A DNA stretch of 64,000 bases from Xylophilus ampelinus (GTDB lineage: Bacteria > Pseudomonadota > Gammaproteobacteria > Burkholderiales > Burkholderiaceae_C). Below the pieces are notes generated by a model. That model did not search any database, was not told where the DNA came from, and saw only the letters and a list, made by a program, of their open reading frames with translations. Shown in pieces: positions 1-7,602 of this stretch (within the stretch, counting starts at the first letter, position 1; the number at the start of each line of letters is the position of its first letter). The stretch lies in contig NZ_QJTC01000001.1 of NCBI RefSeq assembly GCF_003217575.1, positions 248,001-312,000 on the forward strand, read 5' to 3'. The translations under genes and the position numbers were made by a program.

Positions 1-319
1 CCAGCAGGTGCAGCAGTTCCGATCCCAGCGCCACGACCAGCGCCGCGCCGATGCGGCCCCAGCCGGGCAGCGCGCCATGGTCGTGGCCGGCATGGTCGCC
101 TTCGCTTCCATGGGCGTGGCCGTCGTGGGAGGTGTGCCCGTCTGCAGCTTCGGCGGCGGGTGCGGCAGCGCCTGCCGTGCCGCACCCGCCGCCGCAGCAG
201 GAGACTGCGATCCGGGCGGCGCCCGGGTCGCGCACCGGTGCGGTGCCCGCCGGTGGGGCCGGCCGGTGCCGGTGCGACTCGTCGGGGTGGTGATCGTGCG
301 TGGGAATGCGGTCGGCCAT
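1..319 (-). CDS. Heavy-metal-translocating P-type ATPase, N-terminal part (cut by window edge)
   Basis: Reading leftward from an ATG at 319 gives 106 codons that run off the window. Seen: a soluble N-terminus rich in His, a Cys cluster SCCGGGCG at residues 40-47, a second His/Asp-rich stretch (about 57-80) and the beginning of a hydrophobic helix at about 83. No GMxCxxC heavy-metal-associated domain fits before that helix. Known: short ZntA/CadA/PbrA-type pumps use such Cys/His tails to bind Zn, Cd or Pb before export to the periplasm. The divergent cadR-like gene and its promoter support this. A cation diffusion facilitator with a His-rich tail is the main alternative, because the catalytic domains lie outside the window. 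Confidence 0.72.
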   Translation of the reverse strand, partial: MADRIPTHDHHPDESHRHRPAPPAGTAPVRDPGAARIAVSCCGGGCGTAGAAAPAAEAADGHTSHDGHAHGSEGDHAGHDHGALPGWGRIGAALVVALGSELLHLL

Positions 320-363
320 GAAAATCCTGAAAGATCGGGGCAGCGGAAACCTGCCATGCGATC

Positions 364-394
364 ATTGAAAACCTTGAAGCCACTCGAAGGTCAA
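364..394 (-). promoter_or_regulatory. MerR-type promoter and operator for the metal ATPase gene
   Basis: On the minus strand a -35 TTGACC (389-394) and a -10 TTCAAT (364-369) are separated by 19 bp, the over-long spacer typical of promoters activated by MerR proteins. The spacer contains an inverted repeat, ACCTT-N11-AAGGT (371-391), the expected place for a MerR-family dimer to bind and untwist the DNA. The cadR start codon at 398 lies just outside the -35 box, so bound CadR would also sit on the start of its own message. Confidence 0.75.
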
Positions 395-397
395 CCC

Positions 398-859
398 ATG
401 CCGGCAGAAAGCCCCCGCCACCGTATCGGCGAAGCCGCTCGCCTGTCGGGCGTGCCGGCGGCCACGATCCGCTATTACGAGAAGGAGGCGCTGTTGCAGG
501 CCCAGGCCCGCGAAGGCAACCGGTACCGGCTCTATACCGACGACGAGGTGCACCGGCTGCGCTTCATCCGGCTGTGCCGGGCGATGGACATGTCGCTGGT
601 CGAGGTGCGGACGCTGCTGGCGCTCGACCTGAACGACCCGGCCGACTGTGCCCGCGCCAGCGACGCACTCACCGCCCACCTGGGCCATGTGCAGGAACGG
701 CTTCAGGAACTGCACGCGCTGGAGCGGGACCTGACGGCACTGCGCGACCGCTGCAGCGGCCACGGCGGGCGCTGCGGCATCATCGAAACCCTGCATGTCC
801 GGGCCGACGCGCAGCCGCCTGTCGATCTGACGGCACCGGGGGTGCGAAGGCACGTGTAG
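398..859 (+). CDS. cadR: MerR-family Cd/Pb/Zn-responsive transcriptional regulator
   Basis: The 153-aa protein begins with a winged-helix MerR domain (RIGEAARLSGVPAATIRYYE, residues 9-28), followed by the long dimerisation helix and a metal loop. Cys84, Cys119 and Cys126 occupy the places of the three thiolate ligands of the CadR/PbrR group, and the C-terminus has the CGII motif seen there. It should activate the divergent P-type ATPase when Cd(II), Pb(II) or Zn(II) binds. An in-frame ATG at 356 would add 14 residues but would place the operator inside the gene; the ATG at 398 is preceded by AAGG and gives the usual family length. Confidence 0.85.
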   Translation: MPAESPRHRIGEAARLSGVPAATIRYYEKEALLQAQAREGNRYRLYTDDEVHRLRFIRLCRAMDMSLVEVRTLLALDLNDPADCARASDALTAHLGHVQERLQELHALERDLTALRDRCSGHGGRCGIIETLHVRADAQPPVDLTAPGVRRHV

Positions 860-884
860 GGATTCCGGTGACGAAGGGCGGTTG

Positions 885-951
885 CTTATGCCTTGACTGC
901 ATAAGATTACGATTTTTCATCGTTCTTCATTTTTGACCGGGCCGCGATAAT
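885..951 (+). promoter_or_regulatory. Candidate LysR-type box and promoter ahead of metN
   Basis: A perfect 7-bp inverted repeat, CTTATGC-N7-GCATAAG (885-905), has the T-N11-A dyad form of LysR-type binding sites. Downstream is a -10-like GATAAT (946-951) with a weak TTCTTC 17 bp earlier (923-928). The dyad is centred about 62 bp before the predicted start of transcription (about 957), the classic activation position for LysR proteins. A CysB-like regulator is encoded 4 kb away, but the link is inference. No SAM-riboswitch-like fold was recognised in 860-1019. Confidence 0.45.
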
Positions 952-1019
952 CGCGCCTTCGCCGGTTCCGACCCGCCTTCCGACCATGCCGACCCGCAGG
1001 GGTGCCGGTTTTCCACGCA

Positions 1020-1913
1020 ATGAGTTCATCTTCCGCGGCGCTCGCGTCGCCCCCGCCGGTCATCCGCCTCGACGGTGTCGGCAAGACCTTCCACCTGCCC
1101 GACGGCACGGTGTTCGATGCGGTCCGGCAGGTCTCGCTCGACATCGCCACCGGCGACATCTACGGCCTGATCGGCAAGAGCGGCGCCGGCAAATCCACGC
1201 TGCTGAGGCTGATCAACCTGCTGGAGCGGCCCGATCGCGGCCGGGTGCTGGTCGACGGCCGCGACCTCACCGCGCTCACCAAGACCCAGTTGCGCGACAC
1301 GCGCCAGACCATCGGCATGATCTTCCAGCAGTTCAACCTGCTGCAGAACGCCAGCGTGTTCGACAACGTGGCGTTCCCGCTGAAGATCCACGGCAACCAC
1401 GACAGGAAGGCCATCGCCCAGCGGGTGCGGGAATGCCTCGACGTCGTGGGCCTGGCCGAGAAGATCGACAGCTACCCGGCGCAGCTCTCGGGCGGGCAGA
1501 AGCAGCGGGTGGCGATCGCCCGGGCGCTGGCGCCCCGGCCGCAGGTGCTGCTGTGCGACGAGCCGACCTCGGCGCTCGACACCGAAACCACCCGCTCGGT
1601 GCTGCAGACGCTGGCCGAGATCAACCGCCGCCTGGGCGTGACCATCGTCATCGTGACGCACGAGCTGTCGGTGGTGCAGAACATCTGCCGCCACGTGGCG
1701 GTGCTTGAGAAGGGCGAGCTGGTGGAGGAGTTCGCCTTGGGCGACGCCGCCGCCACCCGCACCAGCGCGCTCGGCCGGGAGCTGGCCAGGCTGGAGCACC
1801 GCCATGCGCTGCTGACCCGGATCGAGGCCGAGGATGCGGCCACCGCGGCCGCCACCCCGGCGCGCGCCGATGCGTCTTCCGCCGCCGCGCGCCAGGGGGA
1901 GGCGGTGCAGTGA
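1020..1913 (+). CDS. metN: Methionine ABC transporter ATP-binding protein MetN
   Basis: ATPase of the MetNIQ importer for methionine and its derivatives. Visible motifs are Walker A GKSGAGKST (residues 52-60), Q-loop FQQFNLL, signature LSGGQ (about 156-160), Walker B LLCDEP (about 177-182) and the H-loop THEL. The protein is 297 aa, whereas E. coli MetN is about 343: the C-terminal ACT-like (NIL) domain that binds methionine and inhibits transport is missing, replaced by an Ala-rich tail. The ATG at 1020 was chosen; a GTG at 1002 is possible and neither has a clear Shine-Dalgarno. The stop overlaps the GTG start of metI. Confidence 0.85.
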   Translation: MSSSSAALASPPPVIRLDGVGKTFHLPDGTVFDAVRQVSLDIATGDIYGLIGKSGAGKSTLLRLINLLERPDRGRVLVDGRDLTALTKTQLRDTRQTIGMIFQQFNLLQNASVFDNVAFPLKIHGNHDRKAIAQRVRECLDVVGLAEKIDSYPAQLSGGQKQRVAIARALAPRPQVLLCDEPTSALDTETTRSVLQTLAEINRRLGVTIVIVTHELSVVQNICRHVAVLEKGELVEEFALGDAAATRTSALGRELARLEHRHALLTRIEAEDAATAAATPARADASSAAARQGEAVQ

Positions 1914-2572
1914 GCGACAACATCCTCGCGATCCTGCCCGAGCTGTGGACGGCCGCCGGACAGACTTTCGTGATGTTGGCCATCGGCCTGACCGCGGCCA
2001 TCCTGCTCGGCGGCCCGCTGGGCGTGCTGCTGTTCCTGCTGGGGCCGGGCCAGTCGCTCGACAACAAGCCGGCCTTCCTGGTGCTGAACTGGATCGTGAA
2101 CGTGGTGCGCTCGTTTCCGTTCATCATCCTGCTGGTGGCGCTTGTGCCCTTCACCCGCATCATCGCCGGTACCTCCATCGGGCCGCTGGCCGCAGCGGTG
2201 CCGCTGTCCTTCGCCGCGATTCCGTACTTCGCCCGCCTGGTGGACCAGTGCCTGCGCGAAGTGCCACGCGGCGTGATCGAGGCGGCCCATGCGATGGGCG
2301 CGACCGAGCTGCAGATCGTCTGGCGGGTGCTGGTGGTCGAGGCCCGCTCGGGCCTGGTCCTGGCGTTGACGGTGCTGGCGGTGAGCTTTCTCTCCTACTC
2401 GGCCGTGGCCGGCGTGGTGGGCGGCGGCGGCATCGGCGACCTGGCGATCCGCTACGGCTACTATCGCTTCCAGACCGATGTGATGGTGCTCACCGTGGCG
2501 CTGCTGGTGGTGCTGGTGCAGATCCTCCAGGTCACCGGCAACACGCTCGCGCGCCGGCTCGACAAGCGCTGA
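1910..2572 (+). CDS. metI: Methionine ABC transporter permease MetI
   Basis: Inner-membrane permease of MetNIQ, 220 aa with about five hydrophobic segments. The binding-protein-dependent transport loop is seen near residues 120-150 (VIEAAHAMGATELQIVWRVL), the surface that docks on MetN. The GTG start at 1910 overlaps the metN stop as GTGA and follows the purine-rich GGGGGAGG, so the two genes are translationally coupled. Length and topology match the family. Confidence 0.88.
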   Translation: MSDNILAILPELWTAAGQTFVMLAIGLTAAILLGGPLGVLLFLLGPGQSLDNKPAFLVLNWIVNVVRSFPFIILLVALVPFTRIIAGTSIGPLAAAVPLSFAAIPYFARLVDQCLREVPRGVIEAAHAMGATELQIVWRVLVVEARSGLVLALTVLAVSFLSYSAVAGVVGGGGIGDLAIRYGYYRFQTDVMVLTVALLVVLVQILQVTGNTLARRLDKR

Positions 2573-2624
2573 CACGGCGCATCCCACAAGAACCACCGCC
2601 CATTTTTATCCGAGGAGCCACACC

Positions 2625-3440
2625 ATGATGTCGATCCAACGCCGCCTGCTGACCGCCCTGGTCGCCGCCACCCTGGGCGCCGCCGCCGTCGGGGCCTACG
2701 CACAGGCCGACAAGAAGAACCTCACCATCGGCGCCACCGCCGGCTCCAACATGGACCAGCTCAAGCAGGGCATCGTGCCGATCCTGCAGAAGCAGGGCTA
2801 CACGGTGAAGCTGGTCGAGTTCAACGACTACGTGCAGCCCAACCAGGCGCTGGCCCAGGGCTCGCTCGATGCCAACTTCTTCCAGCACCGGGTCTACCTG
2901 CAGAAGTTCGCGGCCGACCAGAAGCTCGACATCGTCGAAATCGTGCAGGGCCCGATCGCGCCGCTGGGCGTGTACTCGAAGAACCGCAAGTCCCTGGCCG
3001 AGGCCAGGGAAGGCGACCGCGTCACGCTGCCGAACGACCCGAGCAACCTGGCCCGCGCGCTGGTGCTGCTGCAGCAGAACCAGCTGGTGACGCTCAAGCC
3101 CGGCATCGACGCGCTGCGCGCGTCGGAGAAGGACCTGGCCGAAAACCCGCGCAAGCTGAAATTCATTCCGCTGGAAGCCGCCCAGCTGCCGCGCTCGATC
3201 GGCGATACCGAGTACGCCATCATCAACGGTAACTTCGCGATCTCGTCGGGCCTCAAGCTGTCGGAAGCCGTGGCACTGGAGAAGACGCCCGACCATTACC
3301 TGAACGTGGTGGCGGTCAAGCGCGCGGACAAGGACACGCCGTGGGCCAAGGCCATCGCCCTGGCCTACCGCTCGCCCGAATTCAAGGCCACGGTCGACAA
3401 GAACTTCGCCGGCTACGCCAAGCCGTCGTTCCTGCAGTAG
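2625..3440 (+). CDS. metQ: Methionine-binding protein of the MetQ/NlpA family
   Basis: Periplasmic solute-binding component, 271 aa, with the typical NlpA-family sequences (TAGSNMDQL, VEFNDYVQPNQAL, DANFFQH, DPSNLARAL). The N-terminus is a cleavable signal peptide ending near AYAQA, with no lipobox cysteine, so the protein is probably soluble in the periplasm rather than a lipoprotein like E. coli MetQ. GAGGAG lies before the ATG pair at 2625/2628. It is the last gene of the metNIQ operon and is followed by a large hairpin element. Confidence 0.88.
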   Translation: MMSIQRRLLTALVAATLGAAAVGAYAQADKKNLTIGATAGSNMDQLKQGIVPILQKQGYTVKLVEFNDYVQPNQALAQGSLDANFFQHRVYLQKFAADQKLDIVEIVQGPIAPLGVYSKNRKSLAEAREGDRVTLPNDPSNLARALVLLQQNQLVTLKPGIDALRASEKDLAENPRKLKFIPLEAAQLPRSIGDTEYAIINGNFAISSGLKLSEAVALEKTPDHYLNVVAVKRADKDTPWAKAIALAYRSPEFKATVDKNFAGYAKPSFLQ

Positions 3441-3477
3441 ATCCGTACGGCGGCCTGCCGACCGGTCCGCAGCCCTT

Positions 3478-3591
3478 AGAGCGGCTAACACAACCCAGCG
3501 AAGCGGTTCTGGCTAGGCGCCGCATCGCAGACAGTACGAGTAGTACGACAAGGTGCGGCAACGACGCCAGAAGGGTTGTGTTAGCCGCTCT
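3478..3591. repeat. 114-bp nested palindromic element
   Basis: Two perfect 19-nt inverted arms (3478-3496 and 3573-3591) enclose further nested pairs: TTCTGGC/GCCAGAA (3507-3513 with 3566-3572), GCCGCA/TGCGGC (3519-3524 with 3554-3559) and a GTAC-GAGTA-GTAC hairpin at the tip (3534-3546). The whole can fold into one long, interrupted stem. It lies 38 bp after metQ and before a small gene. It resembles the REP/MITE-like palindromes of Burkholderiales; transcribed, it could end or stabilise the metNIQ message. No transposase is nearby. Confidence 0.7.
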
Positions 3592-3672
3592 TATCGGGAT
3601 CGCGTCCCGGAACCGCCGCTTTTATGTGGCCTAATTCCGGGTTTGCCATCCAACATTCAACAAGGAGTTTTC

Positions 3673-3843
3673 ATGGGTAACAAGATCGTGACAGAAGCGG
3701 ATCGCAAGGCGACCCCACCGTTGCCGGCACTGCCGGGTATGACGCTCAAGACCGGCGGCCGTGGCCAGAAGGTCAGCCTCGAGCGCGGCAAGGCCACGCG
3801 CAGCAAGAAGAACCCGGGCAAGCGTCCCAGCAAGGGCGGTTGA
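3673..3843 (+). CDS. Small basic protein of unknown function (56 aa)
   Basis: A strong Shine-Dalgarno AAGGAG (3662-3667) sits at good spacing before the ATG at 3673, and the frame is closed just before a strong terminator, so this looks like a real monocistronic gene. The product has 56 residues, is Lys/Arg rich (KATRSKKNPGKRPSKGG at the C-terminus) and has no hydrophobic segment, which suggests nucleic-acid or ribosome association. I do not recognise a named family. Confidence 0.6.
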   Translation: MGNKIVTEADRKATPPLPALPGMTLKTGGRGQKVSLERGKATRSKKNPGKRPSKGG

Positions 3844-3871
3844 GCGGCGTGTGCCCCGACCGGGCGCCGCG

Positions 3872-3908
3872 AAAAAAGGCCGTGGAACGCAGATTCCACG
3901 GCCTTTTT
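3872..3908. terminator. Bidirectional intrinsic terminator
   Basis: A 10-bp stem GGCCGTGGAA/TTCCACGGCC (3878-3887 and 3894-3903) with a 6-nt loop is flanked by A6 on the left and T5 on the right. It ends both the small gene on the plus strand and the aminotransferase gene arriving on the minus strand. Confidence 0.9.
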
Positions 3909-3944
3909 GCTTGTAGCGGGTCCGCGGTGCCCGCCACGGCGGCG

Positions 3945-5129
3945 TCAGAGCCTGCACAAGCGCTTGAGCGCGGCGTGCAGCGTCTCGTCGCGCTTTGCGA
4001 AGCAGAAGCGCACCACATGCTGGTCGAAGCCGTCGCCGTAGAAGGCGGACAGCGGAATCGCCGCCACGCCGTGGGTGCGCGCCAGCCATTGGCAAAACCC
4101 GGCCTCCGGCAGATCGCTGACGGCCGAGATGTCCACGCACTGGAAATAGCTGCCCTCGCTCGGCAGCAGGCGCAGCCGGGAGCCTTCGAGACCCGCGCGG
4201 AACAAGTCCCGCTTGGCGCGGTAGAAAGCGGGCAGCTGCAGGTAGGGCCGCGTATCGGCCAGGTAGTCGGCGATGCCCTGCTGCATCGGCGTGTTGACGG
4301 TGAACACGTTGAACTGGTGCACCTTGCGGAACTCGGCCGTCAACGCCTTCGGTGCCGCGACGTAGCCGACCTTCCAGCCGGTGACATGGAAGGTCTTGCC
4401 GAAGCTCGACACCACGAAGGCGCGCGCCGCCAAGCCGGGGCACCGCGACGCGCTCTGGTGTTCGCCGTCGAACACCATGTGCTCGTAGACCTCGTCGCTG
4501 ATCAGCAGCACGTCGGTCGGCGCCAGCAGCGCCTCCAGCTGCAGCATGTCCTCGCGCGTCCAGACGGTGGCGCTGGGGTTGTGGGGCGAGTTGACGACGA
4601 TGGCCCGGGTGCGCGGCGTCAGTGCCGCGGCGATCCGCGCGAAATCGGGCCGGAAGGTGCCGGGCACCAGCGGCACCCGCACCACCGTGCCGCCCGCCAG
4701 CTCGATGTTGGGTACGTAGCTGTCGTAGCACGGCTCCAGCACCACCACCTCGTCGCCGGGGCGGACCACGGCCAGTATGGCGGTGATGATCGCCTGCGTC
4801 GCGCCGGCGGTGACGGTGATCTCCTCGGCCGCGCTGTAGCGGGTGCCGTGCATCGCCTCGATCTTGTCGACGATCGCATCGCGCAGCGCCGGCAGGCCGG
4901 CCATCGCCGGATACTGGTTGGCTCCGGCGCGCATCGCGGCGGCCACCGCGTCGATCAGGCGCGGGTCGCAGTCGAAGTCGGGAAAGCCCTGGCCGAGGTT
5001 GACCGCGCCGGTTTCGGCGGCCAGTGCCGACATCATGGTGAAGATGGTGGTGCCGACACGCGGGAGCTTGGTCTGCACCGGTGGCGTACGGGCCGGGATG
5101 GCCGGGGCGGGGGAGGTCGGTACGGACAT
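3945..5129 (-). CDS. PLP-dependent aminotransferase (methionine aminotransferase, YbdL-like)
   Basis: Class I/II aminotransferase of 394 aa. Visible family marks are the NLGQGFPDFD motif near the N-terminus, the substrate/PLP region NSPHNPSA, the PLP-phosphate contact SDEVYEH, and the catalytic lysine in SSFGKTFHVTGWK; the C-terminus has the conserved VRFCFAKRDETL. This pattern is that of YbdL/kynurenine aminotransferase-like enzymes acting on methionine and aromatic amino acids. The ATG at 5129 is chosen; GTG codons at 5135 and 5141, overlapping the stop of the LysR gene upstream, are alternatives. Co-directional with a CysB-like regulator, which fits a sulfur amino-acid role. Confidence 0.8.
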   Translation of the reverse strand: MSVPTSPAPAIPARTPPVQTKLPRVGTTIFTMMSALAAETGAVNLGQGFPDFDCDPRLIDAVAAAMRAGANQYPAMAGLPALRDAIVDKIEAMHGTRYSAAEEITVTAGATQAIITAILAVVRPGDEVVVLEPCYDSYVPNIELAGGTVVRVPLVPGTFRPDFARIAAALTPRTRAIVVNSPHNPSATVWTREDMLQLEALLAPTDVLLISDEVYEHMVFDGEHQSASRCPGLAARAFVVSSFGKTFHVTGWKVGYVAAPKALTAEFRKVHQFNVFTVNTPMQQGIADYLADTRPYLQLPAFYRAKRDLFRAGLEGSRLRLLPSEGSYFQCVDISAVSDLPEAGFCQWLARTHGVAAIPLSAFYGDGFDQHVVRFCFAKRDETLHAALKRLCRL

Positions 5130-5137
5130 GGGCACGG

Positions 5138-6079
5138 TCACAGGTCGTAGTCTTCGAAACGGCCGGACAGCGCCTTGGCGATCAGGTCGCGGCTGAGCCG
5201 TTCGCCGAGCAGCTCGGCGAACTCCAGCACGAAGTTGCGGAGGTAAGCGCTGCGCTTGAAGGCGACGCGCGTCAGGTTGCTGCCGAACAGGTGGCCCAGC
5301 GGGCGCACCACCAGGTCGGCGTTGGAATCGTCTCGCACCGCCATCTCCGCAACGACGCCCACGCCCAGTCCCAGCCGCACATAGGTTTTGATGACATCGG
5401 AATCGATCGCCTCCAGCGCGATGCGCGGTGCCAGCTTGCGGGCGGCGAATGCCTGGTCGATGCGGGTGCGGCCGGTGAAGGACGGATGGTAGGTGATGAT
5501 CGGCTCGGCCGCGACGTCCTCGAGCGTCAGCCTCTCGAGCTGCGCCAGGGGGTGGCCCACCGGCACCACCAGTACATGCTGCCACTCGTAGCAGGGCAGG
5601 GTGACCAGGTCGCCGTAGTCGGCCAGCGACTCGGTGGCGATGCCGATCTCGGCGGTCTCGTCGAGCACCATGCGCGCCACCTGGTCGGGCGAGCCCTGGT
5701 GCAGGCTGACGTTGACCTTCGGGTAGGCTGTACGCAGTTGGGCGACCGGCACCGGCAGCACATAGCGGGCCTGGGTATGGGTGGTGGCGATCGAGAGGGT
5801 GCCGCTATCCTGCGCGCTGAACTGCTCGCCGATGCGGCGCAGGTTGCCCACCTCGCGCATGATCAGCTCGATGCTCTTGAGCACATGCTCGCCGGGCTCG
5901 GTCACGCGCTTGAGCCGCTTGCCGTGGCGGGCGAAGATCTCGACGCCCAGCTCTTCCTCCAGCTCGATGATCGCCTTCGACACACCGGGTTGCGAGGTGT
6001 GGAGTGCCTTGGCGGCCTCGGTGAGGTTCAGGTTCCGGCGCACCGCCTCCTGGACGAAGCGGAACTGGTGGAGGTTCAT
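5138..6079 (-). CDS. LysR-family regulator, CysB-like
   Basis: 313 aa. The N-terminal helix-turn-helix (MNLHQFRFVQEAVRRNLNLT, then AAKALHTSQPGVSKAI) and the co-inducer domain (SIATTHTQARYVLP) are those of CysB/Cbl proteins, which control sulfate assimilation and alternative sulfur sources in response to O-acetylserine or sulfate. It lies between cbiX (siroheme synthesis, needed by sulfite reductase) and an aminotransferase, all on one strand. Whether it is CysB itself or a paralogue cannot be decided from this window. Confidence 0.85.
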   Translation of the reverse strand: MNLHQFRFVQEAVRRNLNLTEAAKALHTSQPGVSKAIIELEEELGVEIFARHGKRLKRVTEPGEHVLKSIELIMREVGNLRRIGEQFSAQDSGTLSIATTHTQARYVLPVPVAQLRTAYPKVNVSLHQGSPDQVARMVLDETAEIGIATESLADYGDLVTLPCYEWQHVLVVPVGHPLAQLERLTLEDVAAEPIITYHPSFTGRTRIDQAFAARKLAPRIALEAIDSDVIKTYVRLGLGVGVVAEMAVRDDSNADLVVRPLGHLFGSNLTRVAFKRSAYLRNFVLEFAELLGERLSRDLIAKALSGRFEDYDL

Positions 6080-6096
6080 GCGGAAAGGTCTCGAAA

Positions 6097-6116
6097 AAGC
6101 TGCCGCATTATGCGGC
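6097..6116 (-). terminator. Terminator-like hairpin between cbiX and the LysR gene
   Basis: On the minus strand GCCGCAT-A-ATGCGGC (6102-6116) is followed by AGCTTTTTC, a short hairpin with a U-tract. It could separate the lptFG-cbiX transcript from the regulator gene. Confidence 0.45.
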
Positions 6117-6124
6117 CGTGCCGG

Positions 6125-6499
6125 CTAGCGACCCGCGGCGATCCGAGCCATCAGCGCCAGCATCGCGGGGTGCTCCCCGATGGAGGGCTGCAGGTCGAAG
6201 GCGATGGCCGGATGTCGCGCGCGCAGATCCTGCACCAGGGCCGGCAGGTCCTCCCGGGCATGGCGGCCGACGCCCAAGAACATGGGCACGATGCGGATCG
6301 TGCGTGCGCCTTGCGCTGCCAGCGACGCCACGGTTGGGGGCAACGCCGGCTCGGTCAGCTCCAGGTAGGCGCAGGCCACCGGCACCGCCGGCGCATCGGC
6401 ACGCATTCGCGCGGCCACCGCTTCTATCGGCTTGCGCCACAGCGGGTCGCGGGAGCCGTGGCCGAACAGCACCACGGCGGTCGTCGGGTCTTGTGTCAT
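6125..6499 (-). CDS. cbiX: Sirohydrochlorin chelatase-like protein (CbiX, small form)
   Basis: 124-aa single-domain chelatase. Metal-binding histidine in LFGHGSRDP near the N-terminus and the second conserved region IVPMFLGVGRHAREDLP are visible. Small CbiX enzymes insert Co or Fe into sirohydrochlorin for cobalamin or siroheme. The ATG overlaps the lptG stop as ATGA, so it is translationally coupled to lptG although unrelated in function. The neighbouring CysB-like gene makes a siroheme (sulfite reductase) role attractive but unproven. Confidence 0.82.
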   Translation of the reverse strand: MTQDPTTAVVLFGHGSRDPLWRKPIEAVAARMRADAPAVPVACAYLELTEPALPPTVASLAAQGARTIRIVPMFLGVGRHAREDLPALVQDLRARHPAIAFDLQPSIGEHPAMLALMARIAAGR

Positions 6500-7602
6500 C
6501 TTCGGAGTACCAGCCAGCTGAAGGCGCCCAGCGAGAGCACGGTATAGATCATCCCGGGCGCCGCGGCGGTGAGCCACGGCATCCAGCTCTGCAGGTTGCC
6601 GATGTAGCCGAACACGTTGTTCAGCAGGAAGAAACTCACGCCGGCCAGCACGCCGCCGAACACGTAGGCGGCGATGCCGCCCGAGCGGAAATGCAGGTAG
6701 GCGAAGGGCAACGCCAGCACCACCATCACCAGGCATGAGATCGGGTAGAACACTTTGCGCCAGAACTCGATCTCGTAGCGCTGCGCCGCCTGCCCGTTCG
6801 AGTCCAGGTGGCGGATGTACTGGAACAGGTCCAGCGTGCGCATCTTGTCGGGCTTGAGGAGGGAGGCGGCCACCATCTCGGCGCTGATGTGGGTCGGCCA
6901 GACGGCCTCGTCCTGGTGCTTGCGGTCGACCCGCGCCTTGTTGGCCACTTCGGTATGGAAGTCGCTGCGGTCGACCTTGCGCAGCGTCCAGAGATCGCCC
7001 GGCCCGAAGGTCGCGCTCTCGGCCGAGACGATACTGGAGACGAAGCCGCGGCTGTCGAAGCCGTAGATGCGCACCCCCGTCATCGTGCCGTCGGCGCCCA
7101 GGGAGCGCACGTTGGCCGAGTAGTCGCCGCCGCTTTGCTTCTCGCGCAGCCAGGCGCCGGTCTGGCCGATGGTGAGCTTGCCCTGGTAGCGGGCCTTGAC
7201 CAGCGTGGCGGCCTTCTCGCCCGCCGGCGCGGCATAGTCGCCTACCGCCAGGGTCAGCAGCACGAACACCATGCCCAGCGACAGCAGCGTGCCCAGCGCC
7301 CGCCACGGACCGAGGCCGCTGGTGCGCAGGATCGTGTATTCGGAACTCTGCGCCAGCCGCGCCATCACGAAGATGGTGCCGATCAGCACCGTGATCGGCA
7401 GAAGTTCGTAGAGGTGGCTCGGGATCGACAGCGACACGAAGAGCAGCGCATGCTGCACCTGGTAGCCGTCGCTGCCACTACGGCCGATGTAGCGCAGCTC
7501 GTCGACGAAGTCGAAGAAGAAAAACAGCGCCAGGAAGCCCAGGGTGACGAAGGCCACGGCCCGCAGCACTTCGCCGTAGAGGAAGCGGCGGATCGTCTTC
7601 AT
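6496..7602 (-). CDS. lptG: LPS export ABC transporter permease LptG
   Basis: 368 aa. Three N-terminal membrane helices, a periplasmic beta-jellyroll region (about residues 120-270) and three C-terminal helices, as in YjgP/YjgQ proteins. With LptF and the cytoplasmic ATPase LptB it extracts lipopolysaccharide from the inner membrane and passes it to the Lpt bridge. The ATG overlaps the lptF stop by 4 bp and its own stop overlaps cbiX. Confidence 0.92.
   Translation of the reverse strand: MKTIRRFLYGEVLRAVAFVTLGFLALFFFFDFVDELRYIGRSGSDGYQVQHALLFVSLSIPSHLYELLPITVLIGTIFVMARLAQSSEYTILRTSGLGPWRALGTLLSLGMVFVLLTLAVGDYAAPAGEKAATLVKARYQGKLTIGQTGAWLREKQSGGDYSANVRSLGADGTMTGVRIYGFDSRGFVSSIVSAESATFGPGDLWTLRKVDRSDFHTEVANKARVDRKHQDEAVWPTHISAEMVAASLLKPDKMRTLDLFQYIRHLDSNGQAAQRYEIEFWRKVFYPISCLVMVVLALPFAYLHFRSGGIAAYVFGGVLAGVSFFLLNNVFGYIGNLQSWMPWLTAAAPGMIYTVLSLGAFSWLVLRR

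Noticed and set aside
860-1019. SAM riboswitch before metN
   Set aside because: The leader has no pseudoknot-like or SAM-I/SAM-II conserved core; the only clear structure is the short dyad.
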